Assembly: GCA_947579605.1 (NCBI GenBank)
Contig: OX388307.1
Coordinates: 19,197,237 to 19,261,236, forward strand
DNA from: Athripsodes cinereus
Taxonomy: Eukaryota > Arthropoda > Insecta > Trichoptera > Leptoceridae
Reading direction: 5' to 3'
Length of the DNA stretch: 64,000 nucleotides
Below, piece after piece: positions 48,453 through 64,000 of this stretch. Numbering within the stretch: the stretch's first letter is position 1; each line of letters starts with the position of its first letter. Under the pieces are notes generated by a model. That model was not told the DNA's origin. It did not search any database and was given only the letters and a program-made list of their open reading frames with translations. The position numbers and the translations under genes were made by a program.

Positions 48453-48892
48453 ACAATAGTTTTAATGTCATAATAAACAGTTTATTTTAGAAAGTCAAAA
48501 AAATATTTTGCACGTGTGCTACTTAAAATATGCAACCACAATATAAAAATTTAAAGGTCAGTTTCTGTGAAATTTTTGTAAATGGAGCAATAATAGCAAT
48601 AGAAAATTGTGCAAACCCTTGTATTGTTTTCCGTTTAATATATTCCATTCTGGATGGAAGAAACCTCCAAGTGAATTGGACCTAAGGGATTAGTCTCAAG
48701 ATAAGAAAACAATGAATGAAACATTAAAAACATCATTGTTTATTTAAATGTCATGTAGACACAAACACACACATATATATTATATGTTTGGAAAGATGTT
48801 TTCGCAAAACATAATATATATGTATATATATATCGTATTGCATAGATGAATCTTTTATTGAGTACTCTATGTATTAGTCTTAAAAATACTTT
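48453..48892. other. Intergenic, no gene seen
   Basis: AT-rich, with TATATA runs near 48775-48835. Confidence 0.35.
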
Positions 48893-49240
48893 TTATTTGG
48901 TCTCGAGGAGGTCTGGTGTTTTGGAAGCAGAAGACGATGAGTGAGGGAGATCCCCGCATACCCCAGTTTGTTTCCTGCACATGACATGCTTACACAGCCA
49001 CTTCCCAGCCTGCATGCCTGAGCTCTCGCCTCGTTGCACACTCTCATTCACCAATTGGTGTTCGCTGCACACTCTAACTACACTGACGGTAGAACACTGC
49101 ACACTCTCACTACACCGAGCGGTTTATGATGCAACTGTGAACCAGAGTAGATGAATCTCCCTCCCTTTTCCCTATGCCGCCTCCCTTCAACGTCCTATCT
49201 GATGTCAGATGCACCAAATATCGGGCAGAAAACAAGTCAT
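48893..49240 (-). other. GC-rich island with a candidate terminal exon
   Basis: Base composition is clearly richer in G+C than on either side. On the minus strand a frame preceded by an acceptor-like CTCAG runs GKWLCKHVMCRKQTGVCGDL and on to a stop that lies inside an AATAAA polyadenylation signal. On the same stretch GCACACTCT words repeat three times (about 49035-49110). No family is recognised. It could be an exon of an unseen gene, a CUL2 downstream transcript or a decayed insertion. Confidence 0.3.
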
Positions 49241-50013
49241 TCTCAAGACCAACTTAAGTATTTTTTTATGATAACAGTATGCAGAGTACCGAAGATATTA
49301 TTTATCTACACGATAATATATATATACATAAAGAATAAAGTTTATGTATTAATTATATTCTTCCATGAAGTTTACATCAAATGTAGACATTATATATATG
49401 CAGAGTTACAGACATTATAGGTATAATTATTTATAATAGAAGTACATGTGACAATCATCTTGTAACTTTGTAGACACCTATCAGAGAAGTACATCTTGTT
49501 TAGACATATTTAAACATTCATAAATTTTATTAAAATTTATAAGACACAATAATAGATTGGAGCTATTGAACGTTAGGTTAGAAAAGGAATAATTCCAAGT
49601 ACTAAAATAAATATAATATTTAGATTATAAATCAAGTAAGTGAAGCAGTTAACTAACTGAAATGATATTCACTTGACAATCTATTGTTTGTATAGTAGAT
49701 ATTATAATATACAACATAATAAATATTCATCAAGTGTGTATTGTTAAGCATTATTTCCTGCAAATAAATTGTACACATAATAATAAAATAAAAACAAAAA
49801 ATAATAACAACAATAATAACATACACAAGTAATGTACTATTATATTATTATGTATGTATAATAAATATATATTATAATGTATATATGTAGTACCTAATAT
49901 TTACAAACAATATTGATGCTAGGAGAGTGAGTATGAACAGGGAAGTAACAGGGAAGCTGTAAGATGACAAAACACAGATTTTACTCCGCTTTATACTCTC
50001 TTGTGGACATCTT
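49241..50013 (-). other. CUL2 3' UTR, probable, and spacer
   Basis: AT-rich sequence following the CUL2 stop on the minus strand. The cleavage site is not identified. Confidence 0.35.
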
Positions 50014-62930
<12,917 letters not shown>

Positions 62931-62944
62931 CTAGAATAATAAAA

Positions 62945-64000
62945 ACTATATTTCTATCTATATCCTCATGCCACATCCTAAGTGGGGTATGCAGAGAGGA
63001 TGGAATGCTATATAGTTCTTTACATCTTTTCATAGGTACTTCTTTTGCTTCCTCCACATTCATACAATTTCTCTTACTCAACTGTGATACCGATTTCTCT
63101 TACATAACATGTGGCCATCCTTGAGAATTTGATCCACGTGATTAAGACACTTAATTTTTGGACATCCGCGCTTTTTCACACCTCTTCATTTAAACGGATA
63201 CATCCTCTACATCTGCGGTTTTCAAAGTGGGGGCGCACCCCCAGGGGGTGCGCAGAGACCTTCAAGGGGGGGCGCGGGCCACCTGTAGTGGACCTTATTT
63301 AGAGATAAAGTGGGCTACTCACACACCTAAGCAACATTCGTAGGTAGGTACTGTTCTAGTCTCGCAATTTCTGTGGTAAAGCTGAGAATCGGAAACCTCT
63401 TCAAATTGATGCAAGCACATCCATCGCATTCCAATAAGTAGGTATTATTAAATTAATTTTGTATAATTATTGATTTTTGTCTAACTTTAATAAGCAATAA
63501 AAATGCTTAATTTGTTATAACAGTTTTTTTCTGACCCGATAAACCTAAAAAAATTGGGGGGGGGGGGGGCGGAAATATGTTTTGGTAGAAAAGGAGGCGC
63601 GGCCCAAATAAGTTAGGGAACCCCTGCTCTACATCATTCTTTTATAATCCATACGCTTTACATGTCAAAACCATCCTAATTTATTTACACACATTCTATC
63701 CACAACATTCTTCTTGTATCTACTCATTCTCCTAATATCCTCATTCCCCCCTCTATCACACAATATTTTACCAACTTTTCTACTCAGCTATCGCATCCCC
63801 ACTGCATTTATTCTATTTTCATCTTTATTCCGCCACTTTTATGTTTCACTTGCATACATATGTGTCGGTATCAGAATGTTATTGTACACCAACATTTTTG
63901 ACATGTTTGACACATTGCCTGACAATAGATCAAAGTGCACCTTTCACTCTAGTACCAGCCACTTTCCTTCTTCCCATGTCCCTATTACATTGCCCTTCCT
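62945..64000 (-). mobile_element. RTE-like LINE fragment, continuing past the window edge
   Basis: Complement reading gives decayed RTE-type RT C-terminal sequence, related to 55898-56290 along 62955-63205 and again from 63635. Many stops and frame breaks are present. A hAT-type element (63213-63626) interrupts it. The element continues beyond 64000. Confidence 0.8.
63213..63626. mobile_element. hAT-type MITE, 414 bp
   Basis: The left end is CTGCGGTTTTCAAAGTGGGG and the right end finishes TTAGGGAACCCCTG. The exact 8-bp duplication CTCTACAT flanks it (63205-63212 and 63627-63634). It contains long G runs and GGGGGCGCACCCCC, and is inserted in the RTE fragment. Confidence 0.88.

Overview
This looks like insect nuclear DNA, most likely from a moth or butterfly. 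It is AT-rich, has many short GT-AG introns, carries frequent short words such as GTAGGTACCTACC, and is heavily loaded with LINE fragments, SINE-like repeats and short DNA transposons. The placement in Lepidoptera is inferred from sequence texture and was not tested.

Four host genes could be assembled exon by exon, with phase-consistent splice sites. (1) A CUEDC2 orthologue on the minus strand (8027-11339, 5 exons, 287 aa). (2) A FANCL orthologue on the plus strand (18181-20928, 5 exons, 321 aa). (3) A large anoctamin/TMEM16 gene on the plus strand (30203-46407, 24 exons, about 1204 aa, all canonical Ca2+ ligands present). (4) The C-terminal two thirds of CUL2 on the minus strand (50014-62930, 11 exons; its N-terminal exons lie beyond the right edge). 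CUEDC2 and FANCL are divergent neighbours and both act in ubiquitin biology. Anoctamin and CUL2 are convergent.

Layout: 1-8 kb holds a jockey-like LINE remnant (1730-3250), a foldback MITE and intergenic or 3'-UTR sequence. 8-11.4 kb is CUEDC2, with a hAT and a pogo-type element in its introns. 11.8-18.0 kb is transposon fill between the two divergent promoters: an AGGGTTGTAA-ended element carrying an RTE scrap, then a nearly complete but broken RNase H-bearing LINE. 18.2-20.9 kb is FANCL, whose exon 3 start is triplicated in tandem. 21-30 kb is gene-poor, with SINEs and several hAT elements flanked by exact 8-bp duplications. 30.2-46.4 kb is the anoctamin gene; its introns hold a 40-bp minisatellite, a 65-bp triplet and LINE scraps with clear target-site duplications. 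46.4-50 kb is intergenic, with a TTAA-flanked piggyBac-like MITE and a GC-rich island. 50-63 kb is CUL2.

The most distinctive mobile system sits in CUL2 introns. It is a 3.5-kb DNA transposon (57775-61312) with roughly 500-bp inverted repeats, a 6-bp target duplication and a broken transposase-like gene. It is nested inside an older inverted-repeat element that has a second copy near 5.2-6.1 kb. A separate 1.26-kb element (52760-54019) repeats one termini-derived motif internally. No CRISPR array, rRNA or genuine tRNA gene was seen.
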